A stretch of DNA of 64,000 nucleotides from Idiomarina aminovorans (GCF_023155095.1 NZ_JAKNDA010000006.1:1-64000); one strand, 5' to 3'. Positions 18,912-27,721 are shown, counted from the first letter of the stretch. Notes: generated from the letters alone by a model not told the origin. Translations and numbers: made by a program.

Positions 18912-20984
18912 TTACGCACCCCGTGATTTAGATGACGTTATATTTTTTATCCAATCTTTTTCTGGTTGAGGTTTGTGAAAATAAAAGCCTTGTTGTAAAT
19001 CTACGCCGCTATCTTTCAGGTAAGTCGCTTGCAAACCGGTCTCTACGCCTTCAGCAACAATGGATACCCTCATTTGCTTTGCCATTAAAATAATCGAATC
19101 TAATAAATTACGGTCTCGCTCACTCTCGAATGCGCTTTGTATGAATTCCTTATCAATTTTTAATTCCGAAACCGGCAGCCATTGTAAGCGGCTAAGATTC
19201 GAATACCCGGTACCAAAGTCATCAATTGAGAATTTAACACCGGCCTGGTCAAGCGTTTTCATAATACTCAGAACCTTCTGATGCTGTTGAAGCAGCAGAT
19301 TTTCTGTTATCTCAATAATTAAGCGCTCTGTTGGCGCGCCCACGCGATTCATCGTCTCGAATATTTGAGCCGTAAAACCCTCATGTAAAAACTCCTTGGG
19401 GCTGACATTGATAGCCACAGGCTTATTTGTTTCTTTTATGACTTGAGCAACCTGCTCTAACATCCAATGACCAATTGGGACAATAAGCCCTAACTGCTCC
19501 GCCAGTGGAATAAACTCGTCGGGCGGCACCATTCGGTCACCGAGTTGCCAACGAATTAAGGCCTCAGCACCAAGCGTTTTATAATCCCTGCCTACCTTTG
19601 ACTGTAACCAGCACTTAAGCCCAGTCTCACAACCGGTGTCGATGCACTCCAACTCATTGTGGAGCGCGGTTTCCAGCGCATAGTCATGTTGTAAATTGGA
19701 CTGCATCAACTCCTGGTAAATACTGAGTCGATTTCTGCCCTGTGCTTTCGCACTGGCTAACGCAGATTCGGCGTTAACTAACGCATGGTTCGAGTTTGTT
19801 CCCTTATTTAACGTTGCAATACCAATGCTGACAGTCACATGTATCTTGTGGCTATGACTGGTTTGTACCGGCTCTCGCATTAATGGCAGTAAAGACTGAA
19901 TTTGAGCAAGAGATGCCTGCTCAGGACAGTGCGCATGAGTAAATGCAACAATAAATTTGTCAGCCAGGTCTTTCGCTAACAGCGCGTTAGCATCTACGTT
20001 CAATTTAATTCTTTCGGCAACAACAGCTAAAACCTCATCCCCGACAGACTCACCTAACACTGAGTTTATTCGTCTGAAATAATCAATATTAATACAGGCT
20101 ACCGTTATTTTTGCCTCCGCCCCCCAGGTTTCCACTTGCTCTATCAACCGAGTACGGTTCGGCAGCCGGGTTAATTCGTCATAATGAGATAAAAACTCTA
20201 TCTTTTCCGCTGCTTTTTTTTGCTGCGTAATATCACGCACCATGCCAATAAAACGCTTGCCATTGGGTGTATCCGTTTCTGACACTGCTAACTCAATCGG
20301 GAAAGTACTGCCGTCTTTGCGTGCTCCGATGACTTCCCGGCCAATACCAATTATCTTTTTTTTACCGGTCTTGTTGTAATTTTTAAGGTATTGGTCATGC
20401 TCGCGCCGGTAAGGCTGCGGCATTAATATTTTTACATTTGTGCCAATAACATCGCTTGCCTGGTAGCCGAATATCCGTTCAGCGGGTTTGCTAAAGCCTT
20501 GTATAATACCCTTACTATCAATGGTTATGACGCCATCAACCAGATTATCCAGAATTGTATTAAGGGCGACCGTTTGTCGTTCAAGCTCCGTTAAGTTTGC
20601 GTGACTGGATGAAATGTCTTGTATTGAACCAAACAGGAAAGTCTTACCCGCGACACTTTCAAACACTGAACCACACGTTTTTATCCACTTTGTGGTGCCC
20701 TTTTCAGTGATAACCTGAGCTTTCAGGCACCAGGGTTTGCTTTTTTCAACCGCATTATCAATAGCATCCAAAATAATTTGATCGTAAGGGGAGCAATAAT
20801 ATTTAACCGCTTCATCGACAGATGGCGGCTCATGGGAGGAGCGCTCAAAGAGTTCATAGGTATGCAGACTCCAAAACAGCGTATTTGCTTCTACGTCTAT
20901 ACACCAGGAGCCACTCTTAGTAAGGTTTTCGGTTTTTTCTAAAAGCTGCTTTGCAGACACCGGCCAGTTAAAATTGTTCGTCAT
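18912..20984 (-). CDS. PAS-PAS-(degenerate GGDEF)-EAL c-di-GMP phosphodiesterase
   Basis: First gene of the signalling operon, 690 residues. Two PAS domains (about 20-130 and 145-255) lead to a GGDEF-like domain whose active-site signature reads DLADKF instead of GGDEF, so cyclase activity is not expected. The EAL domain has the catalytic motifs EALIRW, NVSPKEF, EITEN, DDFGTGYSN, KIDKEF and AEGVET, so c-di-GMP hydrolysis is likely. It opposes the cyclase encoded at the other end of the operon. The degenerate GGDEF could bind GTP as a regulatory domain, as in some composite phosphodiesterases. Confidence 0.9.
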   Translation of the reverse strand: MTNNFNWPVSAKQLLEKTENLTKSGSWCIDVEANTLFWSLHTYELFERSSHEPPSVDEAVKYYCSPYDQIILDAIDNAVEKSKPWCLKAQVITEKGTTKWIKTCGSVFESVAGKTFLFGSIQDISSSHANLTELERQTVALNTILDNLVDGVITIDSKGIIQGFSKPAERIFGYQASDVIGTNVKILMPQPYRREHDQYLKNYNKTGKKKIIGIGREVIGARKDGSTFPIELAVSETDTPNGKRFIGMVRDITQQKKAAEKIEFLSHYDELTRLPNRTRLIEQVETWGAEAKITVACINIDYFRRINSVLGESVGDEVLAVVAERIKLNVDANALLAKDLADKFIVAFTHAHCPEQASLAQIQSLLPLMREPVQTSHSHKIHVTVSIGIATLNKGTNSNHALVNAESALASAKAQGRNRLSIYQELMQSNLQHDYALETALHNELECIDTGCETGLKCWLQSKVGRDYKTLGAEALIRWQLGDRMVPPDEFIPLAEQLGLIVPIGHWMLEQVAQVIKETNKPVAINVSPKEFLHEGFTAQIFETMNRVGAPTERLIIEITENLLLQQHQKVLSIMKTLDQAGVKFSIDDFGTGYSNLSRLQWLPVSELKIDKEFIQSAFESERDRNLLDSIILMAKQMRVSIVAEGVETGLQATYLKDSGVDLQQGFYFHKPQPEKDWIKNITSSKSRGA

Positions 20985-21654
20985 ATTTTACTGCCCTTGC
21001 AGCTGAGCCAAACTGTTCTGAATTCAATAATTTTCACCTGTAACGTTTCTTGGTAAAGCCAAACCCGACGAATAATGCATTCTAAAATTTTAGGGCGTGT
21101 TGATCTTTGCTGACTGCTTTTTCAGCAGCTTGGCTGATATTTATACAAGGCAGAGCTTGTGATGTGTCGTTATTCTACATGAACAAGCGATAACGCCGTA
21201 GAAATGTCAGCCAAGTGCTGCCCGAAGGGTTCGTCTGGCGGCACTTTGCTCTTTGTCACTCGTCGCTTATTTAGAATAATTAAACTTCATTCCTCGTTTC
21301 GCGATCAAAACGCCGCCAGAAGGAACAAAATCTAATCAGGAAAGATCAACACGCCTTAGGATCACTCCTTTATATACTAGAACAAAATGACTAAAGATGT
21401 ATGGTTTTTTGGGTTCCCCGGGCACAAATTCTTATTGTCATAAAAGACAGGGTTGATGTTGAATTCGACTGGCTGGGTGACTTGATTAGTTGAGCTGATT
21501 GAACATGAGATTAGGGCAGATTTCTATTTGGTGCTAAACCTGCTTAATGAAATTGAGCAGAGCTGTGCTGAGAACTCAAAGTTAAGGTGCAGATAGAACT
21601 ACCAAGCTCAGATTAGACAGTGAAATTATGACGTTACCTTAATAAAACAGCTTC
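20985..21654. other. 670-bp intergenic region around the MITE
   Basis: Apart from the MITE, bases 20985-21090 must hold the promoter of the signalling operon (leftward). Bases 21360-21654 show no gene, RNA or clear terminator. It may be decayed sequence. Confidence 0.5.
21094..21355. mobile_element. Non-coding MITE-like element with 15-bp terminal inverted repeats
   Basis: A 262-bp segment begins with GGCGTGTTGATCTTT (21094-21108) and ends with its exact reverse complement (21341-21355). A TTAG direct repeat flanks it on both sides (21090-21093 and 21356-21359), as expected for a target-site duplication. It contains no open frame of any substance. It lies between the PAS-EAL promoter region and the mntP 3' end. 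It is presumably mobilised by a transposase encoded elsewhere, and its family is not identified here. Confidence 0.8.
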
Positions 21655-22212
21655 TTATAAGTGGCTCGATAAGATCCAAAAGCCCACTCCGATTAAAGTA
21701 ATTCCACCGAATATTTCAGCCCGATGGCCTATTATCGCTCCAACAAAGCGCCCTAACATCACGCCCAGCGTCACCATCAGGGTTGTGGCTAAACCGATAA
21801 GCCCGGCAGCAAGCCAAATATTGACATCGATAAAAGCAAGGCCTACACCAACAGCCATAGCATCAATACTGGTGCCCAAAGCCGTAATAGAAACTTTAAA
21901 CAACGATTGTCTGGAAGGTTTTTTTATTTCTTCTTCGCTGGGTTTAAAGCCTTCATAAACCATATGCAAACCAAGGGCCAGCAATAAGAAAAAGGCGATC
22001 CAATGATCCCAGGCTTCAACATAAGAGGATGCTGACTTACCGATTAGCCAACCAATAAGAGGGGTTATTGCTTCAATCGTCCCGAAAATTACGCCCATTC
22101 TTAGTGCTTCGAAAAAGCGAGGACGGTTAAGGCTTGCTCCTTTACCGACCGCCGCAGCAAAAGCGTCTGTTGACATAGAAAAAGCAAGTAAAAGGAGAGC
22201 GATTGGGTTCAT
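21655..22212 (-). CDS. mntP: Manganese efflux pump MntP
   Basis: A 185-residue six-helix inner-membrane protein that exports Mn2+. The family signature [16 protein letters not shown] is near the N-terminus, and the symmetric second half has [20 protein letters not shown], giving the two conserved Asp-containing motifs. I chose the ATG at 22212. A longer frame opens at 22317, but its extra 35 codons run into the Mn2+ riboswitch described next. Expression should rise when Mn2+ stabilises that riboswitch. Confidence 0.93.
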   Translation of the reverse strand: MNPIALLLLAFSMSTDAFAAAVGKGASLNRPRFFEALRMGVIFGTIEAITPLIGWLIGKSASSYVEAWDHWIAFFLLLALGLHMVYEGFKPSEEEIKKPSRQSLFKVSITALGTSIDAMAVGVGLAFIDVNIWLAAGLIGLATTLMVTLGVMLGRFVGAIIGHRAEIFGGITLIGVGFWILSSHL

Positions 22213-22277
22213 TGAGTTATCTCCGGCCGGGCCTTCTGAGTCCACAATATACCCACACGCCCGACTTTCAGCATGGA

Positions 22278-22384
22278 TATATCGATGGTCTCGCCAACCG
22301 AGAGGTGTTCGCACCATGGCATGTGGCCAATTATGTTGACACGAACGCTTCCAACTATGGAAACAGGCTACTCCCCAACGTAGG
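22278..22384 (-). promoter_or_regulatory. yybP-ykoY manganese riboswitch
   Basis: Read on the minus strand, the leader contains GGGGAGTAGCC, then CGTTCGTGTCAACATA, GCGAACACC and GGCGAGACCATCGA in that order. These are the conserved blocks of the proteobacterial yybP-ykoY aptamer that precedes mntP and senses Mn2+. The aptamer ends about 65 nt before the mntP start, leaving room for an expression platform that controls translation or transcription. Confidence 0.9.
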
Positions 22385-22494
22385 CACTATATTACAAAAC
22401 TTAACTGAAACTCGCAAAGGTATTTGCTTTAGTATTCATTTTTGAGCGCTACTAAACGGTTCTTTTATATGCCGACCGGTGTCATTATGGTCGT

Positions 22495-22911
22495 ATGTAT
22501 TTCAGTATATTTCTGACAGCGTTTCTGGCCGCCACAATACTACCCGCTCAATCTGAGTTTGTGGTCGTGGCGGCACAGCAGCTGGATTACAATGTCTGGA
22601 TAATTTGGTGGCTGGCTTCAATCGGTAATACGCTGGGCTCAGTGGTCAATTACGTTCTGGGTCGCTTCTTGGTGCAATATCAGGACCGGCGCTGGTTTCC
22701 GTTTAAACCGAAATCTCTGGCCCATGGTCACCGTTGGTTTGAGCGCTTTGGTAAGTGGTCACTGCTTATGGCCTGGGCGCCGTTTATTGGTGATCCGCTA
22801 ACTTTTATAGCCGGTATGCTGAGATTAACCTTCTGGCAATTTTTAATTCTGGTGTTTATTAGTAAATCTGGCCGCTACGCTATTTTACTGGGTATTACGC
22901 AGTTGTTTTAA
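22495..22911 (+). CDS. YqaA-family DedA-like membrane protein
   Basis: A 138-residue membrane protein with about four hydrophobic helices. It starts with the YqaA-type motif FLAATILPAQSEF, and GNTLGSVVNYVLGR and GDPLTFIAGMLRL are the other conserved blocks of this SNARE-associated/DedA-related family. Function is unestablished; relatives act in membrane homeostasis or lipid flipping. It is divergent from the mntP riboswitch leader. No strong ribosome binding site precedes the ATG. Confidence 0.8.
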   Translation: MYFSIFLTAFLAATILPAQSEFVVVAAQQLDYNVWIIWWLASIGNTLGSVVNYVLGRFLVQYQDRRWFPFKPKSLAHGHRWFERFGKWSLLMAWAPFIGDPLTFIAGMLRLTFWQFLILVFISKSGRYAILLGITQLF

Positions 22912-23251
22912 TGACTCTCGGTAACTATTGCACCGACTGGATTAACCATAAACGGTAGTCAGGTTTTATTGACCACTTGACGCAACTTCACACCAGCCCA
23001 TCGGTTTATCCCGGGCTTCCTGTGCGCTAACAGCGGCATCCTCTGATTATCAATTCAGCACCTCATTCGTTTATTCAGTATTGTTGCGCAACACTTCCCG
23101 TAAACGCCTTATCTCTACTTGACATAAAATTGAATTGAGAACGATTTACATTTATAGTTAAGTTCTGTTCGTTTCAGATTTAAAGTTATGCACTTTCAGC
23201 TTGCCAAAACAGATAAAACAATCAATACCGGACTATTAGGAACTAGGGATT
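22912..23251 (+). promoter_or_regulatory. Intergenic region with a Fur-like box before the PepSY operon
   Basis: This 340-bp gap contains GAGAACGATTTACATT at 23137-23152, matching 12 of 16 positions of the classical GATAATGATTATCATT Fur motif. It lies about 100 bp before the first gene of the DUF3649-PepSY-DUF3325 operon. No other feature was recognised in the gap. Confidence 0.5.
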
Positions 23252-23530
23252 ATGAGCAGCCGCAGGACAACATTTAATCATATCAAAATGCGTCATTTCG
23301 CAGCGTGCCTGATATCACTGGTAACGGTCACTGTGATGATACCAGGCATGAGCACCTACTTGCCCTTGAGTACGCCAGATAAAATCGGTTTGCCCATCTT
23401 TCTGTTCCTTTTTCTTTGGGCCGTTTTTTTTATCTATTCCTATTTAGCCAAAAATGTTTGGCATCCCTTGCTCGTCATGTCTCTGCTATTGGTTTCGCAT
23501 TTGACACTATCTATTTTAGCTCTGCAATAG
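23252..23530 (+). CDS. Small membrane protein, DUF3649-like
   Basis: A 92-residue protein with three predicted TM helices (about 15-35, 42-62 and 70-90). Small proteins of this kind (DUF3649) usually sit directly before PepSY-TM and DUF3325 genes in iron or siderophore-associated operons, as here. Function is unknown. It ends 10 bp before the PepSY gene, which argues for co-transcription. A Fur-like box lies upstream. Confidence 0.6.
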   Translation: MSSRRTTFNHIKMRHFAACLISLVTVTVMIPGMSTYLPLSTPDKIGLPIFLFLFLWAVFFIYSYLAKNVWHPLLVMSLLLVSHLTLSILALQ

Positions 23531-23540
23531 AGGGTTTACT

Positions 23541-25154
23541 TTGAAAAGCTTTACAATAAAAAAACTCTATACTCTTCACAGTTGGGTCGGTATTGTCACG
23601 GGAATACTGTTATTTGTAATAGCCTTCACCGGGGCTGTTTCGGTGTTTGGCCGACCAGAGATTAAAGTTTGGGCCAACCCTGAGGTTCGGCAAGCCGCAG
23701 AGATCAAACCTCAATCACTTGAGCAACTTATCGTTCAGCACGTTAGTGACATACCCGAATCTTTCCGGGAAGAGATCAATATTTTCCTGCCACGCGCACG
23801 CACATTCACCAATTTAACGGTCGTGTTTGAAGACCACGACAACGGACAGGCGATTGTTAAAACCTTCCATAACCAGTCTCTGCAACTACTGTCCACCAGA
23901 ACCGGGTCTGTTAGAGAATTATTTGAAACGCGCGAAACAGATATCGCTGATTTTATTGTTGATTTCCATGCAGATCTTCATCTTGGAAGTCCTTTGGGGT
24001 TATTACTCACCGGCCTCCTGGGTTTAACTTTAACGGTGTCTATTATCACGGGTTTTTTCATACACCGTAAAAAATTACGCAACCTTTTTACGTTCAGATG
24101 GAAAAAAAGTTTCGATGTCTCGCTTGCAGACTTTCATAAAGTACTTGGTGTCTGGGGGCTCTTATTTAACGGTGTAATTGCGTTTACCGGCGCATTCCTT
24201 GGGCTTGCTACCGTGATACTTATTCCAGCGGCGGCATTTGTAACCTTTAATGGTGATCAAGAAAAGCTCGTGGAAATGTTCGTTACAACACCAGAGCCGA
24301 TCATGGCAAATGAGTTTGCTTCAACTAAAGTCGCCAAACCATTAGCGCATGCGCAGTCCTATGACGAGGACATGCGATTAGAGCTTATTTCAATTTATGG
24401 GTTTGAAGATAAAAACGCCAAAGTCTATATCAGTGGTGTTGGCTCAGATAAGGTATCCGCGCAAACCCTGAGTTACGAAGGCAGCTCAGGCAACTTTACT
24501 GAAGCCTTTGGTCGATTTGGTAAGCTTGAAGGGGTTTCTCCGGTTATACTTGATTTAATGTTTCCGCTGCACTTCGGAAATTTTGGTGGTCCTCTGGTCA
24601 AGTTAATTTGGACATTACTGGGGTTAACAACCGCACTGTTGCCAATTAGTGGCATGATGCTTTGGCTCCACCGCGGAGAAAAATCCTCTACCAGCAACTT
24701 TAGTGCGTCAACTTACAGCAACGTCAAGCGACTAGTGATAGGAGCCTGCGGTGGTGTTGTATTCGCAACGGCGGTTTTATTTCCGGCACAACTGGTGGCG
24801 TGGAGCACAACCCCTCAGTTAAGTAGCTCAGTGTTATTTGGGATAATATTTTTTGGTAGTTGGCTTTTATCTATCGTCCTCGCTTTTTGTATCAAGAACA
24901 CGGGGTTATCTTCAAAATTAATGGCGTATTCGACCGCAGTCACCCTGCTTTGCGTGCCATTTTTAAACGTGCTGACTACGGGGGACGATATTTTTTCACT
25001 ATTTTTACTGAAGCAGTGGGAAACGGCAATTACCGATCTAACCTTATTTACGCTCGGTGTTCTCATCATTTTTACGACAAAACGAGTCTCAAATAAGTCC
25101 AGCTTAGAACCTGTTGGTAACGACAACAGCGACAAAGGAATAGGCAATGCTTGA
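23541..25154 (+). CDS. PepSY-associated TM protein, probable iron/siderophore reductase component
   Basis: A 537-residue membrane protein with the TTG start at 23541. The first helix contains the motif LHSWVGIVTGILLFVIAFTG, followed by a large periplasmic loop and further TM pairs with HADLHLG, FHKVLGVWGLLFNG and FPLHFG. The histidines in these helices resemble haem or metal ligands of the PepSY-TM/PiuB family, which is linked to reduction of ferric siderophores at the inner membrane. The 3' end overlaps the DUF3325 gene by 8 bp. Its substrate is not determined by the sequence. Confidence 0.8.
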   Translation: MKSFTIKKLYTLHSWVGIVTGILLFVIAFTGAVSVFGRPEIKVWANPEVRQAAEIKPQSLEQLIVQHVSDIPESFREEINIFLPRARTFTNLTVVFEDHDNGQAIVKTFHNQSLQLLSTRTGSVRELFETRETDIADFIVDFHADLHLGSPLGLLLTGLLGLTLTVSIITGFFIHRKKLRNLFTFRWKKSFDVSLADFHKVLGVWGLLFNGVIAFTGAFLGLATVILIPAAAFVTFNGDQEKLVEMFVTTPEPIMANEFASTKVAKPLAHAQSYDEDMRLELISIYGFEDKNAKVYISGVGSDKVSAQTLSYEGSSGNFTEAFGRFGKLEGVSPVILDLMFPLHFGNFGGPLVKLIWTLLGLTTALLPISGMMLWLHRGEKSSTSNFSASTYSNVKRLVIGACGGVVFATAVLFPAQLVAWSTTPQLSSSVLFGIIFFGSWLLSIVLAFCIKNTGLSSKLMAYSTAVTLLCVPFLNVLTTGDDIFSLFLLKQWETAITDLTLFTLGVLIIFTTKRVSNKSSLEPVGNDNSDKGIGNA

Positions 25155-25404
25155 TAATATGACTGATAGTATGACAATTGTAGCGGCTATCATTATGCAA
25201 TGCGTAGCCATTTGGGTATTGGTTAAAAACAGTCAAGCACAACGTTCAAAGTTACGTTGGGTAATAGCAATTATCGCCACAGTTTTGTCATTTTTATTCT
25301 TCAGCTTAACTTATGGCATTTTAGCCGGTGCTGTTATCGCCATATCAATGTTAAGCCTGCTTGGTATTGCGTTTTCGTTACTATCCAATTCTCTTTCCGC
25401 ATAG
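25147..25404 (+). CDS. DUF3325-like small membrane protein
   Basis: An 85-residue protein with three hydrophobic helices, overlapping the PepSY gene by 8 bp. DUF3325 proteins are usual partners of PepSY-TM genes in TonB/siderophore operons. Function is unknown; a small subunit of the reductase is a reasonable guess. No gene follows on this strand. Confidence 0.65.
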   Translation: MLDNMTDSMTIVAAIIMQCVAIWVLVKNSQAQRSKLRWVIAIIATVLSFLFFSLTYGILAGAVIAISMLSLLGIAFSLLSNSLSA

Positions 25405-25411
25405 GCGAGAT

Positions 25412-25500
25412 ATAAAAAACCCCAGCAAAATAGCTGGGGTAAAACCTGCACCAGGGAGAGTGTTAGATAAGCGCTGTTGATAAGCGCCTAAAACCAACGG
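25412..25500 (-). ncRNA. Candidate Fur-regulated small RNA (about 90 nt)
   Basis: On the minus strand a promoter (-35 TTGTTT at 25534-25529, 17-bp spacer, -10 TATAGT at 25511-25506) lies inside a strong Fur box. The predicted transcript starts near 25500. It has a 5' hairpin (GGCGCU pairing with AGCGCU), a single-stranded CU-rich stretch with CUCUCCCUGG, and a perfect 8-bp GC-rich terminator stem followed by six U. There is no ATG in the transcript. The layout matches RyhB/PrrF-type iron-sparing RNAs, but I see no RyhB core sequence. No family match was possible here. Confidence 0.6.
25413..25440 (-). terminator. Intrinsic terminator, leftward
   Basis: ACCCCAGC / GCTGGGGT form a perfect 8-bp stem with a 6-nt loop. 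On the minus strand the stem is followed by TTTTTT, so it terminates leftward transcripts. On the plus strand it is preceded, not followed, by the A-run, so it is a poor terminator for the DUF3325 operon. Confidence 0.85.
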
Positions 25501-25505
25501 CAAAA

Positions 25506-25541
25506 ACTATAACAAAAGACGCAATTGAAAACAATTATCAT
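25506..25541 (-). promoter_or_regulatory. Fur box overlapping a promoter
   Basis: TGAAAACAATTATCA (25526-25540) matches 12 of 14 defined positions of the 7-1-7 Fur consensus TGATAATnATTATCA. It covers the -35 hexamer of the leftward promoter that drives the candidate small RNA. With iron present, Fur would block RNA polymerase here. No protein gene starts within 90 nt downstream in this direction. Confidence 0.7.
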
Positions 25542-25678
25542 TTACACTTGTCTTTACGGGGTACAGCATAAACGTGTTTATGCCAAATCTAAATAATCCA
25601 AAAGGTTGTAATTTTTTTCCTGCATAGCCTGGCCGAATTATGATCACCAAAAAATGACGGCACTAACCGGTTTCAATT

Positions 25679-26910
25679 CTAGTGACCTAACCTGCTATGC
25701 AAAGCATTTCTATAGGCTTCCAGCGCCGGTATAATAGATGTAACAGCAGCGGCAACAATAATAATACCTGCAATAATCAGTGTATTCATCGACATTAGAT
25801 TAGCGCTTAAAAACAGACCACACTCTGAGGCTAACCAATCACTCATCAGGTAAAGTACCGTACTGACAAAACCTATCGCAGCTGCGGTCGTTAAAATAGC
25901 GAGTATCAGCGCTTCAAGCAGTACCAACAAAAAAATGGTTTTTGGGCCGGCACCTAATATTCGCATTACCGCAATTTCTGCTGTGCGCTGATTCATCGAA
26001 GCAAGCAACATGGTTGCGAGGCCAAACAATGAGGAGATTAAAACCAGGACACTTATAACGCGCAACAGATTTTCGACGGTACCCATCATCTGCCACAGCT
26101 CTGTCAACGCAACTCCGGGCAGGATGCCCATTAGCCGGTCTTCCTGGTAATTGTTGATTTCCCGCTGCAGTTTAAAAATCGTGAATTTTGATTCTACCCC
26201 CAACATAATAGCTGTGATGCTTTTGGGAGATACTTCTACTGATGAATGCTGGTCAAGTATGCGTTGCAACTTCGAGGCCGGCAGATGAATAGCTTCTATT
26301 CCTTCGAGAGTAACGTGCACAGTTTTATCAACCGGAGTGCCCGTGGGTTTTAATATTCCACTGATAATAAAAGGACTCTCATCGTGATGTTTGAAGCTGT
26401 TAGCTCCAATGCCATGTGAGAGAACAATTTTATCACCCACCCGATAATCCAGTTTTTGGCTACATCGGCCCCTATAACCGTCTCGAACATACCGGTGAAA
26501 GCATTGCCTTGCTTAAAACTTAACGGCTGCTTGTTGCCATATTTGAAGTCAGTGAAATAATCGTCGTTGGTTCCCATTACCCGAAAACCACGGTGTGAAT
26601 CACCCAGTGACACAGGGATCGCCCATTTTACCTGACTACTGTTATTTAAGGCCTGATAACTCGCAAAATCGATAGTGTTGGTTGGGCTGCCCATTCTGAA
26701 TACGGAATACAGAAGTAAATTGAGCTGACCGCTGGGCGCGCCAACTATGATATCAACACCCGATATGGTTCTATTAAAGCTCCCTTTTGCCTGTTCGCGA
26801 ATATGTTCCACGCTGAGCAAAACACTAATACTAATTAACAATGATAAAAAGGTAAGAACAACAGATTTACGGCGGCTGCCGAGGCTGCTCCATGCAAGAG
26901 AAACTAGCAT
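25679..26910 (-). pseudogene. MacB/FtsX-type ABC permease with a one-base frameshift
   Basis: Two overlapping frames make one permease of about 410 residues. The N-terminal frame (from ATG 26910) gives a TM helix and periplasmic domain up to VIGADVAKN. The C-terminal frame resumes at LDYRVGDKIVLSHG and ends with three TM helices typical of FtsX permeases. Adding one A to the A5 tract at 26453-26457 restores a continuous protein. It could be a true mutation, a slippage-prone (phase-variable) site or a sequencing error. The start overlaps the ATPase stop (ATGCTAG). This permease is the expected partner of the ATPase, in a zinc-linked locus. Confidence 0.85.
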
Positions 26911-27629
26911 TGTTGACTCCCTAACGGCTGACATAACGACGACATAGGCGTACTGTTTTCGAAAAATCGTTCTAAATACATGTCATGGCTGACGAAGATC
27001 ATAGTGGTGTTACCGCCCTGGCATATCTCGGTCAGGATTTCCATGAACGCATTTCTTGCCGAGGCATCTAGCGCCGATGTGGGTTCATCAATCAGCAACA
27101 GTTCAGGTTCATTAATCAGCGCACGAGCAATCGCCACTCGTTGTTGCTGGCCGACACTCAACTCCCGGGCTGGCTTTTGCAAAGTAATGGCCGGGAGTTT
27201 GAGTTTTAATAGTATTTTTTGTGCTTTTTCTTCTACGTTGGCGATGGGTGACTTAGCAAAGTAAGCGGCAAGTTGAATGTTTTTTAAAACACTTAAATAA
27301 GGGATCAGGTTGAATTGCTGAAAAACAACACCAATATGATGAGCCCTAAATTTGTCTCGCCAGCGAGCTGACTTTGCAGAGAACGGTTGGTCTAAAAGGT
27401 TTATTTCACCCTGGTTAGGTATCAGTACGCCGGCCAGCAAATTTAAAAGAGTCGTTTTTCCTGAACCCGATTCTCCATGTAAAAACACTTGTTCGCCACG
27501 CTTTAATTTCCATTCAGGAATATAAAGGCCACTGTCTTTTTCTGATTTATTATAGTGGTGCCGAACTTGCTTAACATTGACAGCAAGGGGAGCGCACTTA
27601 TCTTCAGTGAGTACTTTAGTGTTTCTCAT
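26904..27629 (-). CDS. LolD/MacB-type ABC transporter ATPase, zinc-linked
   Basis: A 241-residue ATPase with Walker A GESGSGKTTLLN, Q-loop FQQFN, signature LSVGQQQRVAIARA, Walker B LLLIDEPTS and H-loop VSHD. It belongs to the LolD/MacB subfamily that works with FtsX-type permeases. The Zur-like palindrome 40 bp upstream, and the neighbouring DUF3299 and DUF2796 genes, recall the Zur-regulated PA4063-PA4066 cluster of Pseudomonas aeruginosa. A role in zinc or zinc-metallophore handling is therefore inferred. The permease encoded next is frameshifted, so the complex may not form. Confidence 0.88.
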   Translation of the reverse strand: MRNTKVLTEDKCAPLAVNVKQVRHHYNKSEKDSGLYIPEWKLKRGEQVFLHGESGSGKTTLLNLLAGVLIPNQGEINLLDQPFSAKSARWRDKFRAHHIGVVFQQFNLIPYLSVLKNIQLAAYFAKSPIANVEEKAQKILLKLKLPAITLQKPARELSVGQQQRVAIARALINEPELLLIDEPTSALDASARNAFMEILTEICQGGNTTMIFVSHDMYLERFFENSTPMSSLCQPLGSQQC

Positions 27630-27668
27630 CGCTGTTTTTCTTTTATTTTGAAGTTACGCAATACGATA

Positions 27669-27686
27669 GTTATGTTATAACATAAC
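27669..27686. promoter_or_regulatory. Zur-type operator (perfect 18-bp palindrome)
   Basis: GTTATGTTATAACATAAC is a perfect palindrome in the 92-bp divergent promoter between the ABC ATPase and DUF3299 genes. A copy with one difference lies in the other divergent promoter of the zinc cluster (29742). The core TGTTATAACA resembles known Zur sites, and a zur gene lies between the two sites. Confidence 0.8.
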
Positions 27687-27721
27687 GAACATATTCTACT
27701 AAATACTCATTGGTTTAAAAT

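Noticed and set aside
22213-22317. N-terminal extension of MntP
   Set aside because: The extra codons run into the Mn2+ riboswitch aptamer, and the family begins at [18 protein letters not shown].
25411-25440. Terminator for the rightward DUF3325 operon
   Set aside because: The U-run is on the minus strand only. On the plus strand the A-run precedes the stem.
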